From assembly GCA_005885515.1 (NCBI GenBank), contig VAWK01000004.1, positions 1 through 49,446 of the forward strand: 49,446 nt of DNA. The letters run 5' to 3'. Under the pieces are notes generated by a model, which saw only the letters and a list, made by a program, of their open reading frames with translations, had not been told where the DNA came from and made no database searches. A program made the position numbers and the translations under genes. Source of the DNA: Actinomycetota bacterium. GTDB taxonomy: Bacteria > Actinomycetota > Thermoleophilia > Solirubrobacterales > Solirubrobacteraceae. Below, in pieces: positions 41,831-49,446 of the stretch. Positions within the stretch are counted from its first letter, which is position 1, and every line of letters begins with the position of its first letter.

Positions 41831-42226
41831 TCATTCGGCCGGCTTCACTGCAGCAGCGGCACGAATGCCGGCACGAGGGGGTTTTGTGAAGATCGCGTAG
41901 CTGCCGATCGCGGTCACGAGCAGGCGCCCGTCCTCGTGTCGCACCTCCGATCTCATCACGGCGTTGCTGCGATTCCGCCGGTCGAGTTCGGTGCGGCAGA
42001 TCAGCTCGCCCTCGGTGGCGGTCTGGACGTAGTTGATCGAGATGCTGATCGTCGCGATGCGCTCGGGGCGCGTCGTCTGCGCCCACAGCGTGGAGCCCAT
42101 GCAGTAGTCCACCATCGCGTACGTGACCACGCCCGAAAGCAGCCCCCCGGCGTTGATCAGCTCGGGTCTGATCTGCAGCCGGACGGTCTGCGGATCGTCC
42201 CAGCGGATGCCCATGAACGCGGACAC
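41831..42226 (-). CDS. Hotdog-fold thioesterase (PaaI-like)
   Basis: 131 residues from GTG 42226; ATG 42214 is an alternative. The fold signature LIRPELINAGGLLSGVVTYAMVDYCMGSTLW-type run is visible (residues about 18-47), with the glycine-rich turn and the acidic residue (Asp in MVDYCMG) in the catalytic helix, then ATISISINYVQTATEGEL and RRNRSNAVMRSEVRHEDGRLL. Likely acyl-CoA or other thioester hydrolysis in the cytoplasm. The substrate cannot be inferred; no neighbour gives a pathway. Confidence 0.82.
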   Translation of the reverse strand: MSAFMGIRWDDPQTVRLQIRPELINAGGLLSGVVTYAMVDYCMGSTLWAQTTRPERIATISISINYVQTATEGELICRTELDRRNRSNAVMRSEVRHEDGRLLVTAIGSYAIFTKPPRAGIRAAAAVKPAE

Positions 42227-42420
42227 GCCGTCGAGTGACCCAGCCGGGCCGGTCGAGGCGCGCCGGTGCGCGGAAGAGCCGGCCGGGCCTGGTGCGGGGC
42301 GTACCACCCGCGAGAGGCTACGCGAGCGGATCCACGCGCGCGCGGCGGCTGACCGCCCGATCGCGTCCAACGCCGGCGCGCTCGTGTCGCGGATCCGACC
42401 GCGCTCTCGCATGCGGCCGC

Positions 42421-42426
42421 TAGCGT
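42421..42426 (+). promoter_or_regulatory. -10 element before yraN
   Basis: TAGCGT ends 6 nt before ATG 42433; leaderless geometry. Confidence 0.45.
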
Positions 42427-42432
42427 GACGCG

Positions 42433-42867
42433 ATGCGAGCGGAGACCGGCCCCGCCGAGAAGGATCACGCTCCCGGCCGTGACCCGCGCCGGGAGCTGGG
42501 CCGCCTCGGTGAGACGCTCGCCGCGGCGCACTTGCAGCGGCTCGGCTTTGAGGTGCTCGCGCGCAACGTGCGCACGCGTCATGGCGAGATCGACATGATC
42601 GCCTTCGACGGGCACACGCTGGTGTTCGCCGAGATAAAGACGCGGCGCGCGCCCATGCGCCAGCGCGAGATCCGCCCAGATCAGGAACCCCTGCACGGGC
42701 TGCGAGCGAGTCAGCGGGCGCGCCTGCGAAGGCTGGCAGCCGCGTGGCTGAGCGAGCGGCCCGCGGGCCTGCCGTTCGCCCGCGCGGTCCGCTTCGACGC
42801 GCTCGGGGTGGTGGTCGATCAGAGCGGCGCCCTGCGGCGCCTGCAGCACGTGGAGCAGGCGTGGTGA
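42433..42867 (+). CDS. yraN: YraN / UPF0102 family nuclease-fold protein
   Basis: 144 residues. LGRLGETLAAAHLQRLGFEVLARNVRTRHGEIDMIAFDGHTLVFAEIKTRR carries the family pattern: GE, then GEIDMIA (Asp) and E-x-K, the active residues of the restriction-endonuclease-like fold. UPF0102 genes often lie beside rnhB in the trmD-rplS-lepB-rnhB region, and here yraN is convergent with rnhB. Its role is thought to be related to Holliday-junction or DNA processing but is poorly defined. Confidence 0.9.
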   Translation: MRAETGPAEKDHAPGRDPRRELGRLGETLAAAHLQRLGFEVLARNVRTRHGEIDMIAFDGHTLVFAEIKTRRAPMRQREIRPDQEPLHGLRASQRARLRRLAAAWLSERPAGLPFARAVRFDALGVVVDQSGALRRLQHVEQAW

Positions 42868-42937
42868 GCAGGCGCAGGTGGCAACCCACCGGCGGTGGCA
42901 ACGGCGAGCGCCTCAGCCAGGCGACAGCCGCGCGCCG

Positions 42938-43657
42938 CTACAGCGCCAGCTGCTGGTAGGCCAGCGACTGGAAGGACATGCGGTGCAGCGGCGAGACGCC
43001 CTGCCGCAGGATCGCCTCGCGATGTTCGGGCGTCGAGTAGCCGACGTGATCGGCAAAGCTCCACCCCGGGTGCTGCGAGTCGGCGTGGCGCATGTAGCGG
43101 TCGCGCGTGACCTTGGCCACGATCGACGCCGCGGCGATCGCGGCACTGGTGGCGTCGCCGTCCACGATCGCGCGCTGCGGGCGGCCGAAGTCCGGCACCG
43201 AGAAGCCGTCGAGCAGGCACACGACCTCGCCGGCGACGTCGTTCGTGACAGCGCTGACGGCGTCGCGCAGCGCGGCCAGGTTGGTCTTGTGCAGGCCGCG
43301 CGAATCGATGCCACGCACACAGCGGCACACGATCGCCACCCGCGCGGCGCTGCGCAGCACCAGCGGAAACAGCTCCTCGCGCGCCTCGCAGGTGTGCTGC
43401 TTGGAGTCGTTCAGCGCGCTGAGCGCGCGCAGCTCGCGGGTCGTGAGCGCGCCGTAGTCGAACAGCACGCCGGACGCGACCAGCGGTCCGGCCAGGGACC
43501 CGCGTCCAGCCTCGTCGGCGCCGGCCACCAGCCGGCTGCCGAGACGGCGGTCGAAGGCGAACAGCCGCCGCCCGCTCGACTGGCGGCGGGCGTGGCGCTG
43601 GCCGCGCGCGGAGACCTGCGACGGTCGCGGGGCCTCGATTGCGTCCGCCGCGGGCAC
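42938..43657 (-). CDS. rnhB: Ribonuclease HII
   Basis: 239 residues from GTG 43657, 13 bp after the lepB stop. Active-site motifs: GADEAGRGSLAGPLVASGVLFD (first Asp-Glu), LNDSKQHTCEAREELF, CLLDGFSVPDFGR (Asp) and AAASIVAKVTRDRYM (late Asp region typical of HII). It removes ribonucleotides and RNA primers from DNA. The N-terminal 40 residues are basic and unassigned, so the real start may be at a later GTG (VSARGQ). Confidence 0.93.
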   Translation of the reverse strand: MPAADAIEAPRPSQVSARGQRHARRQSSGRRLFAFDRRLGSRLVAGADEAGRGSLAGPLVASGVLFDYGALTTRELRALSALNDSKQHTCEAREELFPLVLRSAARVAIVCRCVRGIDSRGLHKTNLAALRDAVSAVTNDVAGEVVCLLDGFSVPDFGRPQRAIVDGDATSAAIAAASIVAKVTRDRYMRHADSQHPGWSFADHVGYSTPEHREAILRQGVSPLHRMSFQSLAYQQLAL

Positions 43658-43670
43658 GTGCGCCGGGCGG

Positions 43671-44285
43671 CTAGAGGATCCCGATGCGATCGGGGGGCCA
43701 GTAGGTGGCGAATGCCCCTCCGATGATCCACCCCCTGGGGACCGGGCCCCAGAACCTGCTGTCATCGGATTCGCCACGGTTGTCGCCCATCATGAACCAG
43801 TGTCCGGCGGGAATCTTGATCGGAGTGGGGAGGTTGCACACGGCCGTGCCCCCGCAGGGCCTGATGTAGTGGTCGGGCTCGCGCTTGCCGTTGCGGATCA
43901 CGTGTCCTTCCACGATCTTGATCACATCGCCAGGGCCGGCGACGATACGCTTGATGAAGTACGTGCTCGAGCGCCTCGATTCGGCCTCCGAGCAAGCCGC
44001 TCCGGTCAGTCGGGGCACGCCGCAGACCTCCTGCTGGGCGCTCTGGGGCGGATTGAACACCGCGATCTCGCCCACGTGCGGATCGCCGAAGTGCATCCCG
44101 ATGCGATCGACCAGCACGCGCTGTCCGATCGCCAGCGTGGGCTCCATCGAGCCGCTCGGAATGCGATACGGCTTGACGATCCACGCCTGGATGCCCAGCG
44201 CGAGGCCGATCGCGACTGCGATGATCACGACGAGCTCGATGATCGAGTTCGTCGTGGATTTCTTGCGCTTCGCCCGGGTGCTCAC
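43671..44285 (-). CDS. lepB: Signal peptidase I
   Basis: 204 residues from GTG 44285, overlapping the rplS stop (GTGA). One N-terminal membrane anchor ([21 protein letters not shown]), catalytic Ser in [11 protein letters not shown] (about 46), catalytic Lys in [12 protein letters not shown] (about 112), and the closing [17 protein letters not shown] box. It cleaves Sec and Tat signal peptides outside the membrane. Standard position between rplS and rnhB. Confidence 0.96.
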   Translation of the reverse strand: MSTRAKRKKSTTNSIIELVVIIAVAIGLALGIQAWIVKPYRIPSGSMEPTLAIGQRVLVDRIGMHFGDPHVGEIAVFNPPQSAQQEVCGVPRLTGAACSEAESRRSSTYFIKRIVAGPGDVIKIVEGHVIRNGKREPDHYIRPCGGTAVCNLPTPIKIPAGHWFMMGDNRGESDDSRFWGPVPRGWIIGGAFATYWPPDRIGIL

Positions 44286-45025
44286 GCCGGCTCGTCGGCC
44301 GCCTGGACGTCCCCCTCGGCTTCGGCAGGGTCGCTCGAGGGGCCGGCGCCATCGGCGCGGTCGGGCCCCTCGGCGCTGCCCTCCTCTGCTGCGGGCGCCT
44401 CGGCCTCGGTGCGCGCCGCGGCCGCATCGGCGCCCGCGCCGTCCGCCGCGCCGGTCTCCGCTGCGGCGGCTGTCGCGCCCGCATCTGCCTGGCCCGCATC
44501 GGCGCCGGCGGCGACCGCGGCCTGCTTGCCGTCGGCCTGCTCCTGCGCCGGCTGGGCGGGCTCGGCCTGGCCGGCGCCGTCGGCTTCCTGGATCACCGCC
44601 TCCTCAGCTGTGAGCCCCTCGGCGTCGGTGGCCCCGGCCGGCTCTTCCAGCAGGCCAGGCTCGACCGCCTCCTCAGGACCGGTGTAGCGGCGCTCGCGCA
44701 CGCGCGCCCGCTTGCCGACGCGGTCTCGAAGGTAGTACAGCTTGGCGCGGCGCACGTCGCCCCGAGCAGCCAGCTCGACCCGCTCGATCTTGGGCGAGTG
44801 CACGGGAAACGAGCGCTCCACGCCCACGCCGAAGGACTGCTTGCGCACCGTGAACGTCTCTCGGGCTCCATGTCCCTGGCGCTTGATCACTACCCCCTCG
44901 AAGACCTGGATCCGGCGGCGGGAGCCCTCGATGACCTGGAAGTGGACCTTCACGCGGTCTCCGGGCGCGAAGCTCGGTAGGCGCCGCAGCTGCGCGCGCT
45001 CGATTGTTTCGATGACGCTGCTCAT
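44282..45025 (-). CDS. rplS: Ribosomal protein L19 with long acidic C-terminal extension
   Basis: 247 residues from ATG 45025. Residues 1 to about 115 are a normal L19 ([88 protein letters not shown]). The remaining 130 residues are almost entirely Ala, Glu, Asp, Gly and Gln with no basic clusters, giving a strongly acidic, probably unstructured tail. Bacterial L19 is normally about 115-120 residues. The tail is in frame through to a stop that overlaps lepB, so it is not a frameshift artefact by this evidence. The 154-bp gap upstream has a TACCAT element (45091-45096) that may serve as a promoter. Confidence 0.95.
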   Translation of the reverse strand: MSSVIETIERAQLRRLPSFAPGDRVKVHFQVIEGSRRRIQVFEGVVIKRQGHGARETFTVRKQSFGVGVERSFPVHSPKIERVELAARGDVRRAKLYYLRDRVGKRARVRERRYTGPEEAVEPGLLEEPAGATDAEGLTAEEAVIQEADGAGQAEPAQPAQEQADGKQAAVAAGADAGQADAGATAAAAETGAADGAGADAAAARTEAEAPAAEEGSAEGPDRADGAGPSSDPAEAEGDVQAADEPA

Positions 45026-45179
45026 GGCTTGACGAGGGCGCGCGATGATGACCGTGGCCCGCAACGGGGTTCGGACAGCGCGGGGAACCCATGGTAGCGG
45101 ACGCCCTCCACGCCACAGCGGCGAGCCGGCGAGAGGGTGCGCAACCGGCCGATCGCCCGCGGCGGGGGGCGGGGCGGCC

Positions 45180-45875
45180 TCAATCCGCGGCGTCGCCTCC
45201 CAGTCGCTGGGCACGTTCGCGGCTGCGCTCCCGGCGCCACTGAGCGATGCGCTCGTGATGGCCCGACAGCAGCACCTCGGGCACGCGCCAGCCGCGGTGC
45301 TCCGCTGGCCGCGTGTAGTGCGGGTACTCGGGGTCGCCGCCAAGGCTTGAGCTGAAGGACTCCTCGGCGCTCGAGCTGGCGTCGCCGAGCGCGCCTGGGA
45401 GCTTGCGCAGGACGGCGTCGCACAGGACCATCGCGGCGAGCTCCCCGCCGGAGAGCACGTAGCGGCCGATCGAGACCTCGTCGCTTGCGAAGTGCTCGAT
45501 GATGCGCTCGTCGAACCCCTCATAGCGCGCGCAAAGAAGCGTGAGCGCGGGCTCGGCGGCAAGCTCATCCACGAGCTCATCGTCGAGCAACCTGCCGCCG
45601 GGCGTGAGCGCGATCACGCGCCGCTGGGCGCGCAGCTCCACCGGGTCCAGCTGGTAATGCGCGCGCAGCGCGCTGTCGACCACGTCCACGCGCAGCAGCA
45701 TCCCGGCGCCGCCGCCGAACGGCGTGTCGTCGACCTGGCCGCCGCTGAGCGGCGTGTGATCGCGGAAGTTCACGCGCTCAAAGCGCACCTTCCCGGCGAG
45801 AGCATTGCGGACGTGGCGCTGGGCGGTGAACCAGTCGAACCACTCGGGAAACAGCGTGAACACGTCAATCTCCAC
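45180..45875 (-). CDS. trmD: tRNA (guanine37-N1)-methyltransferase
   Basis: 231 residues from GTG 45875, with GAGGAGGCG upstream. TrmD signatures: [61 protein letters not shown] (trefoil-knot SAM site) and [27 protein letters not shown]. It methylates G37 of tRNAs to prevent +1 frameshifting. The gene overlaps the rimM end by 11 nt. Confidence 0.96.
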   Translation of the reverse strand: MEIDVFTLFPEWFDWFTAQRHVRNALAGKVRFERVNFRDHTPLSGGQVDDTPFGGGAGMLLRVDVVDSALRAHYQLDPVELRAQRRVIALTPGGRLLDDELVDELAAEPALTLLCARYEGFDERIIEHFASDEVSIGRYVLSGGELAAMVLCDAVLRKLPGALGDASSSAEESFSSSLGGDPEYPHYTRPAEHRGWRVPEVLLSGHHERIAQWRRERSRERAQRLGGDAAD

Positions 45876-46410
45876 CGTCGCCTCCTCGGTCCTGGCGCGA
45901 GGGCGCGGGCGGCAGGGTGTCGGCGAGGAAGTCGACGTCCACCTCGATGCGCCGCTCGCCCGCGTCAATGCGAAGCACCGCGTCTTTGACGACCGGGACC
46001 AGCACCGATCCGGCGCCTCTCGCGCACTGCACCTCGAGCGCCTCGCACGAGGGCAGCTCGATCAGCCGGCTCACGCTCCCGATCAGCCGAGTGCCGGCGT
46101 GCACCTCGCAGCCCACCAGTTCGTGGGCCCACCATTCGCCATCCTGCAGCACGGGCGCCGCGTCTTGCGGAACGGTCAGCGCGAGGCCTCGAAGGCGCTG
46201 CGCGGCCTCGCGATCGGCCACGCCCTCGAGCGCCACGATCGGATGCCGGTCGGTGCCGGCGCGGCGGATTATCGCGGCCGCGCGCTCGCCCACGGTCACC
46301 GTGCTTCCGAGCGCGAGCAGCCGAGCTCGCGCTCGCGTCACGTAGAAGCTGCCGTCCAGCCCATGCGGACGCCCCACGCGACCGGCCTGCAGCGGCGGCG
46401 CCTCGCTCAC
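45865..46410 (-). CDS. rimM: 16S rRNA processing protein RimM
   Basis: 181 residues from GTG 46410. LQAGRVGRPHGLDGSFYV is the RimM N-terminal motif; WWAHELVGCEVHAGTRLIGSVSRLIELPSCEALEV (PRC barrel part) and SVLVPVVKDAVLRIDAGERRIEVDVDFLAD follow. It assists 30S head assembly together with S19. Order rpsP-khpA-rimM-trmD-rplS is the conserved one. Confidence 0.95.
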   Translation of the reverse strand: MSEAPPLQAGRVGRPHGLDGSFYVTRARARLLALGSTVTVGERAAAIIRRAGTDRHPIVALEGVADREAAQRLRGLALTVPQDAAPVLQDGEWWAHELVGCEVHAGTRLIGSVSRLIELPSCEALEVQCARGAGSVLVPVVKDAVLRIDAGERRIEVDVDFLADTLPPAPSRQDRGGDGGD

Positions 46411-46453
46411 CGGCAGCTCACCCGCATGGTCGCGTGTCGGTCGTCGCGCGCGG

Positions 46454-46732
46454 TCAATCGACGATGTCGACGACCACGTGGCAGCCCTCTCCCGTGGCCG
46501 CGGCTTTCACCACCGTGCGCAGCGCCTGTGCCGTGCGCCCGGCGCGACCGATCACCCTCCCGTAGTCGGCAGGCGCCACGCTCAGCTCCAGCACGATCGT
46601 CCCGTCGTCGCCCTCGAACGGCTCGACGGACACCTCGTCGGGCTCATCGACCAGTCCTTCCGCCAGGTACTCCAGCAGTTCCCGCGGCACCTCCGCCGCT
46701 GCCAACGCGCTGGACGGTCCCTGATCGCTCAT
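46454..46732 (-). CDS. khpA: KH-domain RNA-binding protein KhpA
   Basis: 92 residues. A single KH domain with GRVIGRAGRTAQALRTVVKAAA holding the GxxG loop (GRAG) used for RNA binding. Its usual place is between rpsP and rimM, as here. In Gram-positive bacteria KhpA works with KhpB/EloR in RNA-based control of cell elongation; whether a KhpB exists elsewhere is unknown. Confidence 0.93.
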   Translation of the reverse strand: MSDQGPSSALAAAEVPRELLEYLAEGLVDEPDEVSVEPFEGDDGTIVLELSVAPADYGRVIGRAGRTAQALRTVVKAAATGEGCHVVVDIVD

Positions 46733-46772
46733 GCCCGTGCTCGTGGGCTCGCGAGGCCTGCCGGCCGGGCCG

Positions 46773-47027
46773 CTAGCCGCCAGGGGCCTCGATCCCCTTG
46801 ATGCGCAGCAGCTTGCGCACCGTGTCCGACGGCTGGGCTCCGTGCGCGAGCCAGCTGCGCGCCCGGTCCTCGTCGAGGACGATCGTGGACGGCTCCGTGC
46901 GTGCGTTGTAGTGGCCGATCGTCTCGATCACGCGCCCATCCCGCGGGGAGCGCTGGTCGGCGACGACGACGCGCCACAGTGGATCCTTCTTGCCGCCCAC
47001 TCGCGTGAGCCTCAGCCTGACCGCCAC
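46773..47027 (-). CDS. rpsP: Ribosomal protein S16
   Basis: 84 residues from GTG 47027 with GAGAGGA upstream. [39 protein letters not shown] is the typical start of S16, followed by the conserved [21 protein letters not shown]. Part of the small ribosomal subunit. The 205-bp gap to ffh holds the inverted and tandem repeats listed separately. Confidence 0.97.
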   Translation of the reverse strand: MAVRLRLTRVGGKKDPLWRVVVADQRSPRDGRVIETIGHYNARTEPSTIVLDEDRARSWLAHGAQPSDTVRKLLRIKGIEAPGG

Positions 47028-47073
47028 CTGTTCCTCTCTGCTCGATCGCTGCTTGCCAGGCAGCTTAGACGGT

Positions 47074-47095
47074 GCGCGCGGCCAAGGCCGCGCGC
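47074..47095. repeat. Perfect 10-bp inverted repeat between ffh and rpsP
   Basis: GCGCGCGGCC-AA-GGCCGCGCGC. The arms could form a very stable hairpin in the mRNA running from ffh to rpsP, although the 2-nt loop would have to open to at least 4 nt. There is no U-run, so it may act as an attenuator, processing site or terminator lacking a poly-U. Confidence 0.55.
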
Positions 47096-47149
47096 GCGGC
47101 GGGCTCGCCGTCCACCCGCCGCCGGCGACCGCGCCCAGTGAACCCGCGT

Positions 47150-47253
47150 TTGGCGGACGCCGCGCATCAAGGCGGACGTCAGCGGACGCCGCACATCAAG
47201 GCGGACGTCAGCGTACGCCGCACATCAGGGCCTCACCGGACGCTGCGCATCAG
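47150..47253 (-). repeat. Tandem copies of the ffh 3' end
   Basis: The last 21 bp of ffh (47233-47253, coding for L-M-R-S-V-R-stop) recur downstream at 47208-47228, 47179-47199 and 47150-47170 with 2-4 changes each. Copies are spaced 29 bp apart (25 bp between the first copy and ffh itself). Each copy again reads L-M-x-G-V-R, two of them followed by TGA. The shape suggests that the gene end was duplicated repeatedly. Confidence 0.85.
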
Positions 47254-48567
47254 CGCGGCCAGGTCCGGCATCCTGCCGCGGCCTACCTGCCGCATCAGCT
47301 CGCGCATCTGGCCAAACTGTTTCACCAGCGCGCTGACCTGCTGAACGCTCGTGCCCGAGCCGCGCGCGATGCGCAGTCGGCGCGATCCCTTGATCAGCTC
47401 CGGCCGGCGGCGCTCCTCCGCGGTCATCGACAGGATGATCGCCTCCAGCCGGTCGAGCTCGTGCTCGTCCACGTTCGCGTTTTGCAGCTGCGCCGCGCCC
47501 AGGCCGGGGATCATCCCCAGCAGGCCGGTCAGCGGTCCCATGCGCCGGATCGCCTTGAGCTGCTCGAGGAAGTCGTCCAGCCCGAGCTGGTTGCGGCGCA
47601 GCTTGCGCTCGAGCTCCACTGCGCGCTCCTGCTCCAGCCCTCGCTCGGCGCGCTCGATCAGGCCCATCACGTCGCCCATGCCGAGAATCCGCTGCGCCAT
47701 GCGCTCGGCGTGGAAGCGCTCGAACTGCTCCAGCGCCTCGCCCGTGGACACGTACACGATCGGCGTCCCGGTTACGGCCTTCACGGACAGCGCCGCACCG
47801 CCCCGGGCGTCGCCATCGAGCTTTGTCATCACCACCCCGTCGAGCGGCACGGTGTCGGCGAAGGCTTCGGCCACGCCTGCCGCGTCCTGACCGGTCATGG
47901 CATCCACGACCAGCAGCACGTGCTGGGGCTTGGTGGCCGCGCGCATGCGCGCCAGCTCATCCATCATCGCCTCATCCACGTGCAGTCGCCCGCTGGTGTC
48001 GACGATCAGCACGTCGCGGCCCTCGCGCTCGGCGCGCTGCCTCGCCCAGCTCGCGACCTCCACCGGGTCGCGCTCGGTTCCCTGCTCGTAGACCTCGGCG
48101 CCCGCCTGCGCGCCTAGCTTGGTCAGCTGCTCGACGGCCGCCGGCCGGTACACGTCGCACGCCGCCACGGCCACCGCCGAGCCGTGCTCGGCGTGCAGGT
48201 GCCTGGCGAGCTTGGCGGTCGCCGTCGTCTTGCCCGAGCCCTGCAGCCCCGCCATCAGGATCACGGTGGGCGCCCGCGCGGAGAAGATCAGCTCCTCGGG
48301 CGCGCGCCCCATCAGCGAGGTCAGCTCCTCGGCCACGAGCTTTATCACCTGCTGGCCCGGGTTCAGGCCGCCGATGACGCCCGCGCCCAGGCAGCGCTCC
48401 TTCAGCTGGGATGTGAACTGCCGCGCGACCTTGAAGTTGACGTCCGCCTCCAGCAGCGCGAGGCGGATCTCGCGCATCGCCGCGTCGACGTCTTGCTCGC
48501 TGAGCGTGCCGCGATTGCGGACCTCGGCGAGCGTTCCCTGCAACCTGCCGGCGAGCGCGTCAAACAC
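47233..48567 (-). CDS. ffh: Signal recognition particle protein Ffh
   Basis: 444 residues. N-domain (1-90), G-domain with ILMAGLQGSGKTTATAKLARHL (P-loop), DVYRPAAVEQL, IVDTSGRLHVDEAMM and TKLDGDARGGAALS, then the Met-rich M-domain (about 300-430) with GMGDVMGLIERAE and GSGTSVQQVSALVKQFGQMREL. It binds signal sequences and 4.5S RNA and docks with FtsY. The C-terminus ends in DLAALMRSVR; the coding sequence for those last residues is repeated downstream. First gene of the rpsP-trmD-rplS region. Confidence 0.97.
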   Translation of the reverse strand: MFDALAGRLQGTLAEVRNRGTLSEQDVDAAMREIRLALLEADVNFKVARQFTSQLKERCLGAGVIGGLNPGQQVIKLVAEELTSLMGRAPEELIFSARAPTVILMAGLQGSGKTTATAKLARHLHAEHGSAVAVAACDVYRPAAVEQLTKLGAQAGAEVYEQGTERDPVEVASWARQRAEREGRDVLIVDTSGRLHVDEAMMDELARMRAATKPQHVLLVVDAMTGQDAAGVAEAFADTVPLDGVVMTKLDGDARGGAALSVKAVTGTPIVYVSTGEALEQFERFHAERMAQRILGMGDVMGLIERAERGLEQERAVELERKLRRNQLGLDDFLEQLKAIRRMGPLTGLLGMIPGLGAAQLQNANVDEHELDRLEAIILSMTAEERRRPELIKGSRRLRIARGSGTSVQQVSALVKQFGQMRELMRQVGRGRMPDLAALMRSVR

Positions 48568-48618
48568 GCAACCGATTCTCGCAGCCCGCCGGCGCGGGCC
48601 GGTCAGGCACCGGACACC

Positions 48619-49446
48619 TCAGGGCTTGGCGCCGTCATCGGGCGGCGGCGGCGGCGCGGGGCCACCGGCGCGACGGGCAAGCGCCTCGCCGATGCCGCCG
48701 AACGCGGCGGCGAACTCCGACGGCACGACGAACACCTTGTTGGCGTCCCCTTCGGCGAGCTGGGGGAGCATCTGCAGGTATTCGTAGCTCAGCAGCTCGC
48801 GATCGGGTTTGCCCTCATGGATCGCCGTGAAGACGGTGTCGATCGCCTTCGCTTCGCCCTCGGCGCGCAGGATCGCCGCCTGGCGCTCGCCCTCGGCCGT
48901 CAGCACCGCCGCCTGCTTGGCGCCTTCGGCGGTCAGGATCTGCGCCTGCTTCTCGCCTTCCGCGGTGAGGATCGCTGCGCGGCGATCGCGCTCGGCGCGC
49001 ATCTGCTTCTCCATCGCGGTCTTTATGTCGGGCGGCGGGTCGACCGACTTGATCTCCACGCGGTTGATCCTGATGCCCCACTTCCCGGTCGCCTCGTCGA
49101 GCACCGTGCGCAGCTCGGTGTTGACGTTCTCGCGCGAGGTCAGCGTGTCCTCCAGCGTGAGGCCGCCGATGACGTTGCGCAGGGTCGTCACCGTGAGCTG
49201 CTCGATCGCCTGCAGCGGGCTCGCGATCTCGTACGTCGCCGAGCGAAGTACAGCACCGTCTCGATCGCCACGACCACGTTGTCCTCCGTGATCACCGGCT
49301 GGGGAGAGAAATTGACGACCTGCTCGCGCAGGTCCACGAGCGGGCGCACGCGTTCGATGAACGGCGTCACGATCGTCAGGCCCGGTTCGAGCGTGCGGCT
49401 GTAGCGGCCCAGCCGCTCCACGACCCCGGCCCGCGCCTGGGGGATC
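48619..49446 (-). pseudogene. SPFH/band-7 (stomatin/HflK-C-like) gene, interrupted and cut by the window edge
   Basis: From the window edge the reading [33 protein letters not shown] runs through [29 protein letters not shown], then the frame breaks near 49240. The adjacent frame resumes with [34 protein letters not shown] and continues to 48619. Family members carry a Q-V-T-D-P-R stretch at the break; it is missing, which fits a 16-nt deletion. After the domain come repeated AEGEKQAQIL-type heptads (coiled coil) and a Pro-rich end. The intact protein would be a membrane-anchored oligomeric scaffold. The true start lies outside the window. Confidence 0.85.

Noticed and set aside
1-49446. tRNA, rRNA, tmRNA or 4.5S RNA genes
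   Set aside because: I saw no cloverleaf-type sequence with CCA-proximal and T-arm patterns, and no rRNA-like conserved stretches, in the gaps. This was by eye; a covariance-model scan would be decisive.

Overview
The window is about 49 kb of very GC-rich, densely packed bacterial DNA. Gene content suggests an actinobacterium, and my best guess is the Thermoleophilia/Solirubrobacterales. The reasons are a WhiG/FliA-type sigma factor, an EF-G-like paralogue, several SnoaL-like proteins, a GEMM riboswitch and a complete hopanoid operon. The placement is inference; no rRNA or tRNA gene is present to confirm it. Many genes start with GTG, several neighbours overlap as GTGA, and at least 13 genes have a TAnnnT hexamer ending only 6-10 nt before the start codon, which points to widespread leaderless or near-leaderless transcription.

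Layout. (1) 1-2830: a scrappy accessory stretch with an intact SnoaL-like gene, a frameshifted SnoaL copy, three small coupled ORFs ending in an integrase-like N-terminal scrap, and a methyltransferase. (2) 2875-7650: a c-di-GMP block. A membrane GGDEF + HD-GYP protein lies next to a secreted protein preceded by a c-di-GMP-I (GEMM) riboswitch; an M32 carboxypeptidase follows. (3) 7830-10200: a broken YbdK-type ligase gene, a 23-bp tandem repeat, a GST-like protein, a small gene whose start abuts a perfect SOS-box palindrome, and a cupin. (4) 10204-25635: hopanoids and mannosyl chemistry. One strand carries ALDH, polyprenol-phosphate-dependent glycosyltransferase, small membrane protein, GT39 family, shc, hpnC, hpnD, hpnE, hpnG and hpnH as a probable 11.7-kb transcription unit. 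The other strand carries an HpnL-like membrane protein at one end and a GT87-like transferase plus a GH76 mannanase-like protein at the other. (5) 25642-31560: dehydrogenases, an EAL protein, a FtsW/RodA protein and a divergent LCP ligase. (6) 31569-42230: RNase HI, two unknowns, EF-G-like GTPase, WhiG-type sigma, Xer recombinase, hydrolase, IlvD, ThiD, thioesterase and a 28-codon ORF that looks like an internally deleted SnoaL gene. (7) 42433-49446: yraN and the conserved ffh-rpsP-khpA-rimM-trmD-rplS-lepB-rnhB run, with an SPFH protein gene (disrupted, cut by the window edge) upstream of ffh.

The most notable signals are the c-di-GMP riboswitch beside its likely signalling enzyme; the joint hopanoid/mannosyl operon; the SOS box on an unknown small gene; tandem copies of the ffh 3' end lying downstream of ffh; an L19 protein with a tail of over 100 residues rich in Ala and acidic residues; and a set of genes interrupted by short apparent deletions. 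Those breaks may be real decay or assembly error, and the sequence alone cannot decide.
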